From a virus, in the IMG/VR virus record IMGVR_UViG_3300005253_000363, positions 1-50,385 of that record: a stretch of DNA of 50,385 nucleotides. One strand, 5' to 3'. This document shows positions 6,283-13,211 of the stretch, one piece after another (position 1 is the stretch's first letter; the number at the start of each line of letters is the position of its first letter). The position numbers were made by a program, and so were the translations under genes. The notes beneath the pieces are model-generated. The model was not told where the DNA came from, searched no databases, and saw nothing but the letters and a program-made list of their open reading frames with translations.

Positions 6283-6740
6283 GACTGTGAGCGGCGTGGA
6301 AGGACACGCGGAAAGGACACATCATTGGATAACTCACTGGCTAGAGTTTGCAGGTTAGTACGCTTGGATCGATACCATAGCTGGGTGTGTCTGGAAACCT
6401 GAAGCAGACATCAATCTCTGCCTCACAGTCTGATTTAAATTTGAGTTGTGAGGGGCCTTTCTCAGGGTGCCGCTGGGGAAATCCCAACCGTACGGGCCAG
6501 CGAGAGCGAAAGCAAATCGGGAAGCCTAGGTTGACTGACGAACTGGTCACATCAGGTCGTGAGTACACAGGAGGGAAAGGATAAAACGTAGGCGTCGGAC
6601 CACGCCAACCCTCACAACTCATTCAAATATATTGCCGGGTAAAGCATCTGTTCAAGGCCGCGCAACATCCTAGGGTGCGGTTGCAGATGGGCGGTCCACT
6701 CTCATGGAGAAGGGAAGTTGCAACCCGCCACCCGGTTCGA
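6283..6740 (+). ncRNA. Large structured RNA, three closed domains (B, C, D)
   Basis: Domain B is closed by 6283-6291 with 6422-6430 (9 bp) and holds hairpins 6294-6298/6305-6309, 6331-6335/6344-6348 and 6388-6393/6405-6410. The loop of the last one (6396-6401) can pair with 6351-6356. Domain C is closed by 6442-6454 with 6609-6621 (13 bp, perfect) and holds 6471-6476/6497-6502, 6538-6545/6553-6560 and 6591-6595/6602-6606. Domain D is closed by 6634-6640 with 6730-6736 and holds 6645-6650/6684-6689 or 6679-6685/6719-6725, and 6695-6698/6705-6708. No supported gene lies here. It is not a tRNA or recognisable group I or II intron. Strand is assumed from the operon. Confidence 0.6.
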
Positions 6741-6755
6741 TTTTGGAGGAAGAAA

Positions 6756-6941
6756 ATGAAGCCGAAGCATGTATGGATTATTGAGTATGGGACTGGCAGT
6801 GAGTGGAATCCTGATAGTGACCACGACGGAGATTTTACTATTTTCTTTGTCAAGAGGGATGCCGTTGAACACATGAAAAAGAACCATACAGGACACCCAA
6901 CCAATCTCCGGGTCCGCAAATATATGAGGGAAGAAAAATGA
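6756..6941 (+). CDS. Hypothetical protein (61 aa)
   Basis: ATG 6756 is preceded by TTTTGGAGGAAG, one of the best ribosome sites in the window, just past the structured RNA. The product (MKPKHVWIIEYGTG...) is small with several acidic and histidine residues. Its stop overlaps the next start. Function unknown. Confidence 0.65.
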   Translation: MKPKHVWIIEYGTGSEWNPDSDHDGDFTIFFVKRDAVEHMKKNHTGHPTNLRVRKYMREEK

Positions 6942-7267
6942 CCCCCACCGATGAAGTCCTAGCAGAGTTTGTCTTTAAGTTACTGAAAGCCGAAAAAGCT
7001 GATGAAGCTTATTGGGTATCCTATTATTCAAGACAATTTCTGGAAACCAGCAAAGCAATGTTTGAAGGCTATAATGCCCCCTTTATCCGCCACCTGATTG
7101 AGGAGGCGATGGTTGAGCGGAGGTTCAACTGTTTTAGTGAATTTCGAGATAATCAATGGAGTTATACTTTTGCTTTTGCTCTTGGGGATGAGAACAGAGA
7201 ACCAGAAATGAACGAAAACAAAACCCGCGCCGTAGCACTGGCCGCATTTAGAACGGGGGAAAGATGA
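6938..7267 (+). CDS. Phage ABA-sandwich-like accessory protein, paralogue 1
   Basis: 109 residues. A helical N-terminus (TPTDEVLAEFVFKLLKAEKA) is followed by a central strand-rich part (RRFNCFSEFRDNQWSYTF) and a C-terminal NKTRAVALAAFRTGE helix. The genes at 8131, 9175 and perhaps 9680 share this order, including the D/N-x-W strand and the final A-x2-A helix. The layout resembles the small 'phage ABA sandwich' proteins common in phage accessory regions, whose function is unknown. Confidence 0.6.
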   Translation: MTPTDEVLAEFVFKLLKAEKADEAYWVSYYSRQFLETSKAMFEGYNAPFIRHLIEEAMVERRFNCFSEFRDNQWSYTFAFALGDENREPEMNENKTRAVALAAFRTGER

Positions 7268-7479
7268 ACACTTGTAAGGATTGTAAGTGGTGGGATGCCT
7301 ACCACAAAGATGACCCGGCTAATTCGTTTGGGATGTGTAGGGCCGAGAGGTTCGCTGAAGATGTCCAGGCTGTTGTTAAAAGTCCAATTGAAGGTGAGTG
7401 GCCTGCTGATGGGAAATATGACGGATTCGACACAGCCCCTGACTTCGGCTGTATCCACTGGGAGAAGAAAAATGAGTGA
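7264..7479 (+). CDS. Cysteine-rich zinc-binding-like protein (71 aa)
   Basis: CKDCKWWDAY at the N-terminus, GMCRAE in the middle and DFGCIHWE at the C-terminus form the C-x2-C...C...C pattern of a common small phage protein class. The gene at 39069-39353 on the other strand has a similar layout. The overlap with both neighbours shows coupling. Function unknown. Confidence 0.65.
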   Translation: MNTCKDCKWWDAYHKDDPANSFGMCRAERFAEDVQAVVKSPIEGEWPADGKYDGFDTAPDFGCIHWEKKNE

Positions 7480-8134
7480 CATTCTTGAGGAAGCAAAGAA
7501 AGAGGTTGATAGGTGGTATGGTCCAGGAAATTACGAGACGCCGAGGAATATAGTACAAAGGCTCATCGCAGAAGTGGAGCGGTTGCGTCACGAAGCGTTG
7601 CCTCATCCAAAGATATTAGCCGACAGATATCAGTTTTTAAAAGAGGCCGTGAATAGCCAGTATTGCAAAAGTGGTAAGCAAATTGATTGGAGTAATGATG
7701 ATGTTGTCTGGGCTGTCCAGAAAATCGACTCCCTCACTAAGGAGCGGGATGAGTACCGCAAAACAATAGAGCTTGCTGAAGAGGGGCTACTAGGGACAGA
7801 TGTTCAGTTGGCCGCAAAAATCAAAGACCTCACCGTCAAGCTGGCCTCTGCTAAAGCTGATAATGAGCAACTGGAAAAGGACTGGGCGCGTTGCTCGGAA
7901 GGTTGGTCGAAGAGTCAGTTAGATTTGAAGTGTCTTGAAGAGTCCACTGTTGACAAGAAAGCGTGGGATCAGTTGAAAGCCGAAAAAGCCAGGCTCAAGG
8001 AGCGGGTGGGGAAGCCAACTCTGGATGTGAAATCAATTCAGTGTGATAGATGCGGAGAAACGCTTGTAAATATTCCAAAACTCCGGATGTATCACACCTG
8101 CAACGATCCAGCGCAAGGGAGTGAAAAGATATGA
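7472..8134 (+). CDS. Coiled-coil protein with C-terminal zinc ribbon
   Basis: 220 residues from ATG 7472; an upstream start at 7295 would run through the previous gene. Residues 85-180 show long heptad-like, charged helices (SLTKERDEYRKTIELAE). The C-terminus carries CDRCGE and YHTC, a zinc ribbon. The small coiled-coil gene at 45580-45867 has a similar TKERDDL helix. It may be a scaffold or DNA-associated accessory protein; function unknown. Confidence 0.6.
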   Translation: MSDILEEAKKEVDRWYGPGNYETPRNIVQRLIAEVERLRHEALPHPKILADRYQFLKEAVNSQYCKSGKQIDWSNDDVVWAVQKIDSLTKERDEYRKTIELAEEGLLGTDVQLAAKIKDLTVKLASAKADNEQLEKDWARCSEGWSKSQLDLKCLEESTVDKKAWDQLKAEKARLKERVGKPTLDVKSIQCDRCGETLVNIPKLRMYHTCNDPAQGSEKI

Positions 8135-8502
8135 CCCCCTCCAATCAGAAGCAACTAGCAGAGAAGGCGGCGGAGTTTTTGGGGTTGGAAAAAGCAAATA
8201 ATCCCATTAATGGCAACTACTATGTAATGCCCTTACATATGCTTCAAGCAGGACGCCTAGAAGACTTAGCGGACCATTTCTTCGAGGAAACTACCTCTGC
8301 CCCCATCCTCATGCACCTTGCGTTAAAGGAGATGGAGAAGAGGGGAATACGGCTTTGTATGATGCAAGGATTCAAAGATAATAGATGGCATTGTCAATAT
8401 ACGGATACTCCTGAAGGCGTAGCAAACACGCACGATGAAATGTCTATTCATGAAAACTATTTCATAGCATTCTGGACGGCGTTACTGGAGGCGACAAGGT
8501 GA
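8131..8502 (+). CDS. Phage ABA-sandwich-like accessory protein, paralogue 2
   Basis: 123 residues starting MTPSNQKQLAEKAAEFLGL. The core LKEMEKRGIRLCMMQGFKD, then NRWHCQYT and a last helix ENYFIAFWTALLEATR parallel the genes at 6938 and 9175. This is the classic order of the phage ABA-sandwich family (helix, strands with D/N-x-W, final Ala-rich helix). It overlaps its neighbours by 4 bases. Function unknown. Confidence 0.6.
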   Translation: MTPSNQKQLAEKAAEFLGLEKANNPINGNYYVMPLHMLQAGRLEDLADHFFEETTSAPILMHLALKEMEKRGIRLCMMQGFKDNRWHCQYTDTPEGVANTHDEMSIHENYFIAFWTALLEATR

Positions 8503-8723
8503 TTCGTAAATGGGAGGAAGCAGAGCGCGACGGAACTTTAAGAAGTAACGCTTGGTTGTTTCCTGATTATAAACTAGACCCATGCCCTAAGTGTGGCGGA
8601 GAACCAAGAAATCTTGATGCTGGATGGGCCACAGCTATTCAATGTAGTGAATGTGATTTTGTTGGCCCAATACATGATCCCTACACTTGTTGTCATTGGG
8701 CTTGGAATAATTTGGAGAACTAA
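8499..8723 (+). CDS. Lar-like zinc-ribbon protein (restriction alleviation family)
   Basis: 74 residues from GTG 8499, which overlaps the previous stop (GTGA). LDPCPKCGGEP, IQCSECDFVGP and the final CHWAWNN match the Lar-type layout: CPxCGG, CxxC, then a W-N end. Lar of Rac prophage modulates type I restriction; many phage homologues are named only by similarity. With the methyltransferase at 283 it may belong to an anti-restriction set, which is inference. Confidence 0.65.
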   Translation: MIRKWEEAERDGTLRSNAWLFPDYKLDPCPKCGGEPRNLDAGWATAIQCSECDFVGPIHDPYTCCHWAWNNLEN

Positions 8724-8724
8724 A

Positions 8725-8925
8725 ATGATTGAATGTTATAAATGTGATGTATTTACTAATGAAGTCGGAGAAGCAGAGTGCTGTAAATTTATATTTTGCC
8801 CAGACTGCCTTGCAGATCATGAGCCATTGGAATGTATCAAAGAATATGTTGAGGATGGCAAGAAAGCTGTTCCACGTTCAATGGTGCATTGGCTTATTAA
8901 GCAATTAGAAGAGGCAGAAGTATGA
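8725..8925 (+). CDS. Cysteine/histidine-rich zinc-binding protein (66 aa)
   Basis: From ATG 8725 the chain has CYKC, ECC, FCPDC and DHEPLEC, a dense set of metal ligands in the first 40 residues similar in spacing to B-box or treble-clef fingers. A helix follows (VHWLIKQLEEAE). It overlaps the next gene by ATGA. Function unknown. Confidence 0.6.
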   Translation: MIECYKCDVFTNEVGEAECCKFIFCPDCLADHEPLECIKEYVEDGKKAVPRSMVHWLIKQLEEAEV

Positions 8926-9005
8926 CAATCCAGGAAGCGACGCGGGAATTGAACGACAACCTAACCCTTGTTGTTTGCGAGGCTTTTATGGAGACGAAGT
9001 TATGA
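8922..9005 (+). CDS. Tiny hypothetical protein (27 aa)
   Basis: ATG 8922 overlaps the previous stop, and its stop overlaps the next ATG at 9002 (ATGA). The position in a string of coupled genes is the main support. The product (MTIQEATRELND...) shows no motif. Confidence 0.45.
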   Translation: MTIQEATRELNDNLTLVVCEAFMETKL

Positions 9006-9178
9006 TACTTGAATCTACAATAGCATTTCTGATAGGGTTGCCTTTTATTTTTGCTGGTTGGATGACTCCAGCTAATAAAGAGAACGTATGGATACCTTTA
9101 TTCATTATTGGTTTAGTTTTCTGTTTTATTTCAATAAGCATCAGCATGATTAGTGTTGCTTTAATGGTAGACAAATGA
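9002..9178 (+). CDS. Small two-span membrane protein (58 aa)
   Basis: Two hydrophobic spans, STIAFLIGLPFIFAGWM and WIPLFIIGLVFCFISISIS, are joined by a short polar turn. ATG 9002 overlaps the preceding stop and the stop overlaps the following ATG. It could be holin-like by shape but lies far from the lysis genes, so function stays open. Confidence 0.55.
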   Translation: MILESTIAFLIGLPFIFAGWMTPANKENVWIPLFIIGLVFCFISISISMISVALMVDK

Positions 9179-9561
9179 CTGACAACGAAGTCACTGAGGC
9201 TTACTTTCGGGCGATGGGGTGGAAACGCTTCAAAGATCGCAGAGATGATGGTTCAGGGCATGGTCGTAATGAAAACGTAACTGGCTGGGTAGACTCAGAT
9301 GGGGAGGAATGGTATGACTTACCAAACATCCTCGAATCCAACTCCGCCTATATCCGTGAGGTTGCTGATGTGATGGAAGGAGAGGGATGTAGACTATTCA
9401 TTTGGCAACCAGCAACTGATCCTTACTCAGTTGTATGGTCTATACCTGATCTAAGAGAAGGGTGCAATAAAGTAGTGGGACGGGAACCAGTCATCAAAAA
9501 CAACACTTCCCGCGCCGCTGTTATTGCCGCGACTCGGTACTTTGAGGAGAAATCAAAATGA
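9175..9561 (+). CDS. Phage ABA-sandwich-like accessory protein, paralogue 3
   Basis: 128 residues. The second half, VADVMEGEGCRLFIWQPAT, then a VVWSIPD strand and NTSRAAVIAATRYFEEK, is the best match in the window to the phage ABA-sandwich layout. The first half (MTDNEVTEAYFRAMGW...) carries the family's short N-terminal helix. Related to the genes at 6938 and 8131. Function unknown. Confidence 0.65.
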   Translation: MTDNEVTEAYFRAMGWKRFKDRRDDGSGHGRNENVTGWVDSDGEEWYDLPNILESNSAYIREVADVMEGEGCRLFIWQPATDPYSVVWSIPDLREGCNKVVGREPVIKNNTSRAAVIAATRYFEEKSK

Positions 9562-9683
9562 AATGGGAATACATGCTTACCAGTAATTGGGGCCTCGATG
9601 AAATGAATAAACTAGGTCAAGAGAGATGGGAGTTCATAGCAACAATTAATAACTCCTTAGTTTGGAAGCGAGAGATAAAATGA
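9558..9683 (+). CDS. DUF4177-like small protein (41 aa)
   Basis: MKWEYMLTSN, then LNKLGQERWEFIATI and LVWKRE follow the DUF4177 pattern: W-E/K-Y start, 'G-x-x-G-W-E' core and an F/W-K-R end. The gene lies between overlapping neighbours and is too short for usual gene-length filters. The role of DUF4177 is unknown. Confidence 0.6.
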   Translation: MKWEYMLTSNWGLDEMNKLGQERWEFIATINNSLVWKREIK

Positions 9684-10042
9684 CCCTAGAGCAAATAACA
9701 GCCGTGGCAGAGGAAGTTTGGGGATGGGATAAGCATAGCTCTCCGGGATTGTGGTTTGATCTTAATAGGGTTGAAAGCAAATTAAGAACCTTAGATGATT
9801 TGAAGCTGGAGTTAGAATCCTGGTCCGGCTTCGGCAGGACGGTGGAGGCTATGGCTGATAGGGAGTTTGTATTGTTGATTGACAACACCCCAGGCTTCGT
9901 TAAATTAAAGCCAAATTTAATCAGCTACAGCTACGAAGGTGGTCCTGTCCCAAAGCTTACAGCTAAAGAAATAATCGAAGCAACCCACCTCGCCGCCCTC
10001 GAAGCGAAGCGGAAGGAGAAGGAAGATGCGGAAGGTTCATAA
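9680..10042 (+). CDS. Accessory protein, possible fourth ABA-sandwich-like paralogue
   Basis: 120 residues from ATG 9680. It begins MTLEQITAVAEEVWGWD like its relatives and ends EIIEATHLAALEAKRKE, matching the closing Ala-rich helix of the genes at 6938, 8131 and 9175. The central part is more divergent. It overlaps the next gene by 17 bases. Function unknown. Confidence 0.55.
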   Translation: MTLEQITAVAEEVWGWDKHSSPGLWFDLNRVESKLRTLDDLKLELESWSGFGRTVEAMADREFVLLIDNTPGFVKLKPNLISYSYEGGPVPKLTAKEIIEATHLAALEAKRKEKEDAEGS

Positions 10043-10169
10043 GAGTATTAACGCTATCTGTCGAGTTCTTTGTGGGCCTACTAATTGGTTCGCTTCTGGA
10101 GTTAATGTTACTCGCTACAATAAAAAAGTAACCTGCCTCCGGTGCTTGAAGATTATGGAGAAGAAATGA
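10026..10169 (+). CDS. Small zinc-binding protein, paralogue of the gene at 1684
   Basis: 47 residues: MRKVHKSINAICRVL, a TNW in the middle and VTCLRCLKIMEKK at the end. The same landmarks occur in the protein at 1684-1866, which shows a duplication of a tiny gene. CxxC suggests zinc. Overlaps with the genes on both sides support expression. Confidence 0.55.
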   Translation: MRKVHKSINAICRVLCGPTNWFASGVNVTRYNKKVTCLRCLKIMEKK

Positions 10170-10246
10170 TGTGGGAAATTATTGACTTTTGGGTAGGCTT
10201 AATCTTAGGAGCGGTATTTATCACAGTGAATAGGGGACGAAGATGA
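10166..10246 (+). CDS. Tiny single-span membrane protein (26 aa)
   Basis: ATG 10166 overlaps the previous stop and its own stop overlaps the polymerase start (ATGA). The product is one hydrophobic helix (IIDFWVGLILGAVFITV) with a basic end. The tight coupling suggests it is translated. Function unknown. Confidence 0.5.
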   Translation: MMWEIIDFWVGLILGAVFITVNRGRR

Positions 10247-12144
10247 TCCAATCCAATAAACAAGTCCCCGACTGGGGAGATGCTTCATCCCGTCTTATTC
10301 TTATCGGGGAAGCTCCAGGCCGTGAAGAGGAACAACGTGGTCAGCCCTTTGTAGGAGCTTCAGGGCTCAAGCTCAATGAGTGGTGGGCCAGAGCAGGACT
10401 TCATCGTGGGATGTTTTACATTACAAATGTCCTTCCATCCCGTCCGTGGAATAATGACATCTCCAAGGTTCCTCAAGAGGAGTTGGATTATTGGGCAGAG
10501 CATCTGAGGAAGAAGATTAGTGGACTCCCGGAGCCGTTTATTCTGATTCCAACCGGGAAGACTGCACTCAGAGCACTCTTAGGAAAGGATAATATCTCAG
10601 ACCTCAGAGGATCTATTCTCTCTTATGAAGACGAGGGTAGGACAATCAAAGTGATTCCTACAATTCATCCAGCGGCGACTCTCAGAGCAAAGAAGTTCGA
10701 GGCCAGATGTATCTATGACTGGATGAGGATTGCTTATGAGGGAGGGTTTCGGGAGGTCAGACTGCCGAAAAGGGACCATATTATAGCTCCTCCAATGGAT
10801 CAGTGTGAGAACTACGCATATAGGGTCTTAGAGCTCCAAAAACCTCTGGCTGTAGATATTGAGACCCACCCTCAAGAAGGAATTACCTGTGTAGGGTTTG
10901 CAACTGGACCTCAGCAGTCGTTCACCATTCCCTTCGGAGTCAAACGCTCTATCCACCTTACCGGCAACAAACCGAAAGAAGTAAAGGAACGAGAGACGAA
11001 GAAAGCCAATGACCGCATCTCCAAGGCAGTCTTTCACAAGGAGCATCCCCTCGAAAGTTACCATACAAAGAAGAGAGAGCTCAATTCAATAGAGAAATGG
11101 AAGATCCAGAAGAGACCTCTCGTAGTAATCTGCCGGATTGTAGAGGAGTATGAGAAGGAGCATAAGCTGCCCTCTCCAGATTGGGAATCAGATGGCGGGT
11201 ATTTTATTACAGTAGGCTACTGGGAAACGGAGGAACAGAATGAGAAAGCTAAAGATATTATCAGATCGCTTATTGAAGGAGAGAATCCACTCATCTTCCA
11301 CAATGGATTCTATGATACCTACTGGCTCAAGGACTGGCTCGGTTGTGATATACAGAACTGGCACTGGGACACCCTTGCTATGCACCATTGTCTTGTCCCC
11401 AATGAGGAACACTCACTTGACTTCCTCGCATCAGTCTACACCTCAGAACCATTCTGGAAGAAAGAAACCAAAGAAGCAGAGGCCAGTGGAAAGTATTACA
11501 AGAAGCAGGAAGTCCTCTGGAAATACAACGGGAAAGATGTAGCGGTTACTTTTGAGCTTTACGAGAAATTCCTGAAGATGCTCCAGGATTCTGGGCGGAT
11601 GGATTTCTACTGGAAGCATTATTATAACTTGTATGAGCCTCTGCTGGAGCTATCTTTGACTGGAATCAAGACTGACATTGAAAAGAGGAGTCAGCGGCGG
11701 GTGCAGTTTCAGGAGGAGCTTCAAGTTCTCCTCAAAGAAATCGAAGAACTGGCAGAGAAGCCTCTGCATGGAGCGAAGGCCCTTTCCAGTAAAAAGGTTC
11801 AAGAGTATCTCTATGAAGACCTGAAACTCCCCAAGCAGAAACGATACCGACCAGAAAAGAAAGAGAAAACTTCTACGGCTGATGAACTGGCAATTAGGAC
11901 TCTGATGCTCAGGTTTCCTGAGAAGTTGAATGTTGTAGGAGAGAAGATTCTTAGATGCCAGAGACTGAATAAATTACTTGGGTATCTGAAAGAAGCAAAG
12001 ATCGACCCTGATGGAAGATTGAGAAGTCAGTATAAATTCAATACGACTACGGGAAGATTGGCGAGTGGAAGTAATCCTTACGGAACTGGCGATAATGCCC
12101 AGAACGTTGACCGGGAGCTTCGAAACATTTATGTTGCTGGCTGA
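10243..12144 (+). CDS. polA: UDG-like domain fused to PolA N-terminal part (exonuclease and thumb), split polymerase fragment 1
   Basis: 633 residues. Residues 1-175 form a family 4-like uracil-DNA glycosylase domain: GEAPGREEE at 22-30 and IHPAA at 141-145. The cysteines that hold the Fe-S cluster in family 4 enzymes are absent. Residues 200-445 form the 3'-5' exonuclease: DIE at 205-207, FHNGFYD at 352-358, YNGKD at 428-432, with an insertion near 235-320. The rest is the thumb and start of the palm, with TTGRLAS near 600. The frame stops at IYVAG, exactly where PolA would run on to motif A. The catalytic half is a separate gene at 13208. A UDG-PolA fusion is known in SPO1-type phages; the break here is the odd part. 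Confidence 0.88.
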   Translation: MIQSNKQVPDWGDASSRLILIGEAPGREEEQRGQPFVGASGLKLNEWWARAGLHRGMFYITNVLPSRPWNNDISKVPQEELDYWAEHLRKKISGLPEPFILIPTGKTALRALLGKDNISDLRGSILSYEDEGRTIKVIPTIHPAATLRAKKFEARCIYDWMRIAYEGGFREVRLPKRDHIIAPPMDQCENYAYRVLELQKPLAVDIETHPQEGITCVGFATGPQQSFTIPFGVKRSIHLTGNKPKEVKERETKKANDRISKAVFHKEHPLESYHTKKRELNSIEKWKIQKRPLVVICRIVEEYEKEHKLPSPDWESDGGYFITVGYWETEEQNEKAKDIIRSLIEGENPLIFHNGFYDTYWLKDWLGCDIQNWHWDTLAMHHCLVPNEEHSLDFLASVYTSEPFWKKETKEAEASGKYYKKQEVLWKYNGKDVAVTFELYEKFLKMLQDSGRMDFYWKHYYNLYEPLLELSLTGIKTDIEKRSQRRVQFQEELQVLLKEIEELAEKPLHGAKALSSKKVQEYLYEDLKLPKQKRYRPEKKEKTSTADELAIRTLMLRFPEKLNVVGEKILRCQRLNKLLGYLKEAKIDPDGRLRSQYKFNTTTGRLASGSNPYGTGDNAQNVDRELRNIYVAG

Positions 12145-12616
12145 TAAACAAATCAAAGAATTAATCCTGAATCATAACTTGTTGACTCCCTACGAACTGG
12201 AGAAGAAAGTCTTTGAGGGAGTCTCCTATGGACTGTCGAGTTGTAGTTATGATTTGAGGCTTAGTGAGCTGGAACTTCTTTGGGGATCACCTCTAAGTCT
12301 CAAGATCGAGCCGGGTGGGTTTCGTCTAGGTTGTACCCTCGAAACAATTAAAATGCCGCATAATATAGTAGGGCTCATCAAGGACAAATCTACATGGGCC
12401 AGAAGGGGATTGTCTGTATTCAATACTTTAATTGATCCAGGCTTCGAGGGACAGATTACTCTTGAGTTGAAGAATCAAGGAACAGAGCTTCTTAAGATGC
12501 CCTATGGTATTGGTATCGCCCAAATCATATTCTTCGAGTGCGGGGAAGTGGAGAATCCTTACAGCGGAAAATATCAGGGCCAGACTGGAATTACTGGGCC
12601 GAAGGAGGAGAAATGA
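12131..12616 (+). CDS. dcd: dCTP deaminase (or dCTP deaminase/dUTPase)
   Basis: 161 residues, trimeric dUTPase-fold family. Matches are the MLLADKQIKELI start, SSCSYDLRL, LIKDKSTWARRGL, IDPGFEGQITLEL with the catalytic glutamate, GIGIAQIIFFE and a final Y-x-GKYQGQTG. It makes dUTP from dCTP, or dUMP if bifunctional, feeding thymidylate synthesis. ATG 12131 lies inside the last codons of polymerase fragment 1, so the two are coupled; the frame is open to 12065 but those residues are polymerase coding sequence in another frame. It is the first of four genes lying between the polymerase fragments. Its uracil product next to a UDG-fused polymerase is notable. Confidence 0.85.
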   Translation: MLLADKQIKELILNHNLLTPYELEKKVFEGVSYGLSSCSYDLRLSELELLWGSPLSLKIEPGGFRLGCTLETIKMPHNIVGLIKDKSTWARRGLSVFNTLIDPGFEGQITLELKNQGTELLKMPYGIGIAQIIFFECGEVENPYSGKYQGQTGITGPKEEK

Positions 12617-12619
12617 AAA

Positions 12620-12865
12620 ATGAGTAGAAAAACTGTTTTTATTTATGTTATTGAGGTTAAACTCCCGTGGAAAAGAACTTATCAAGTGCCTGCTGGTCCT
12701 CAAGGTATATTTTGTACCGACTACAAAACTGCATTAAAAGAACTTGAAGAATACCGAATAGACCTTGATCCTGAAAAGGATTGTCCTAAGTCTGAATATA
12801 GGATTGTTATTTATGCGGCTGTAAGAGACCTTTACGGGATACTTGCAAAAGAGGCTGTGAAATGA
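12620..12865 (+). CDS. Hypothetical protein within the polymerase-splitting cassette (81 aa)
   Basis: The product begins MSRKTVFIYVIEVKLPWKRT and ends YGILAKEAVK, an alpha/beta-looking small protein without known motifs. GGAGGAG lies before ATG 12614/12620. It overlaps the next gene by 4 bases. Second gene of the four between the polymerase halves. Confidence 0.6.
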   Translation: MSRKTVFIYVIEVKLPWKRTYQVPAGPQGIFCTDYKTALKELEEYRIDLDPEKDCPKSEYRIVIYAAVRDLYGILAKEAVK

Positions 12866-13044
12866 AACCCTTCGACATCGGACTTACAATTTTATTCAGC
12901 TTTGGACTAGGTATTGCAATAGGTCACATACAGGAAGCTCAGTGGGCTCAAATTGATATCAATGCTCTCAAAGCTCAGGTGGAGAAGTTGCATTGTGTTG
13001 GAGAAATCACTTATCCTGAAATGTTGGAGGAGGGGAGGAAATGA
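12862..13044 (+). CDS. Single-span membrane protein (60 aa)
   Basis: An N-terminal hydrophobic helix (IGLTILFSFGLGIAIGH) is followed by a helical tail (INALKAQVEKLH). Overlaps of 4 bases on both sides show coupling. Third gene of the cassette between the polymerase halves. The topology resembles an inner-membrane spanin, but a better Rz candidate exists at 32376. Confidence 0.55.
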   Translation: MKPFDIGLTILFSFGLGIAIGHIQEAQWAQIDINALKAQVEKLHCVGEITYPEMLEEGRK

Positions 13045-13211
13045 GGAATACAAATTCGCCAGTCTGGGTTGTTGAAACTGTTTATCGTAATATGCTCCAT
13101 ACGAGAGAGGACGCAAGGAAATTTCAACGTTATAGAATTAAGAATCCAGAAGCCTTTCCAAAGAAAGAGAATCAACACAGAGTTATTATAAGAAAGGCAA
13201 AAATGAAATGA
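13041..13211 (+). CDS. Basic hypothetical protein (56 aa)
   Basis: GGAGGGGAGG directly precedes ATG 13041. The product (MRNTNSPVWVVETVYRNM ... RVIIRKAKMK) is basic with beta-like stretches. Its stop overlaps the start of polymerase fragment 2 (ATGA, 13208-13211), so the second half of the polymerase appears to be translated by coupling to this gene. Confidence 0.55.
   Translation: MRNTNSPVWVVETVYRNMLHTREDARKFQRYRIKNPEAFPKKENQHRVIIRKAKMK

Noticed and set aside
6283-6740. Group I or group II intron
   Set aside because: No conserved core elements of group I or a domain V hairpin of group II were found, and the flanking genes are complete and unrelated.
6700-6745. tRNA-like end with GGTTCGA
   Set aside because: The flanking bases do not form a T arm and no D arm, anticodon arm or acceptor stem is found; the segment pairs instead with 6634-6640.
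12144-13208. Sequencing error or simple frameshift as the cause of the split polymerase
   Set aside because: The halves are separated by more than 1 kb with four intact overlapping genes, one a recognisable dCTP deaminase.
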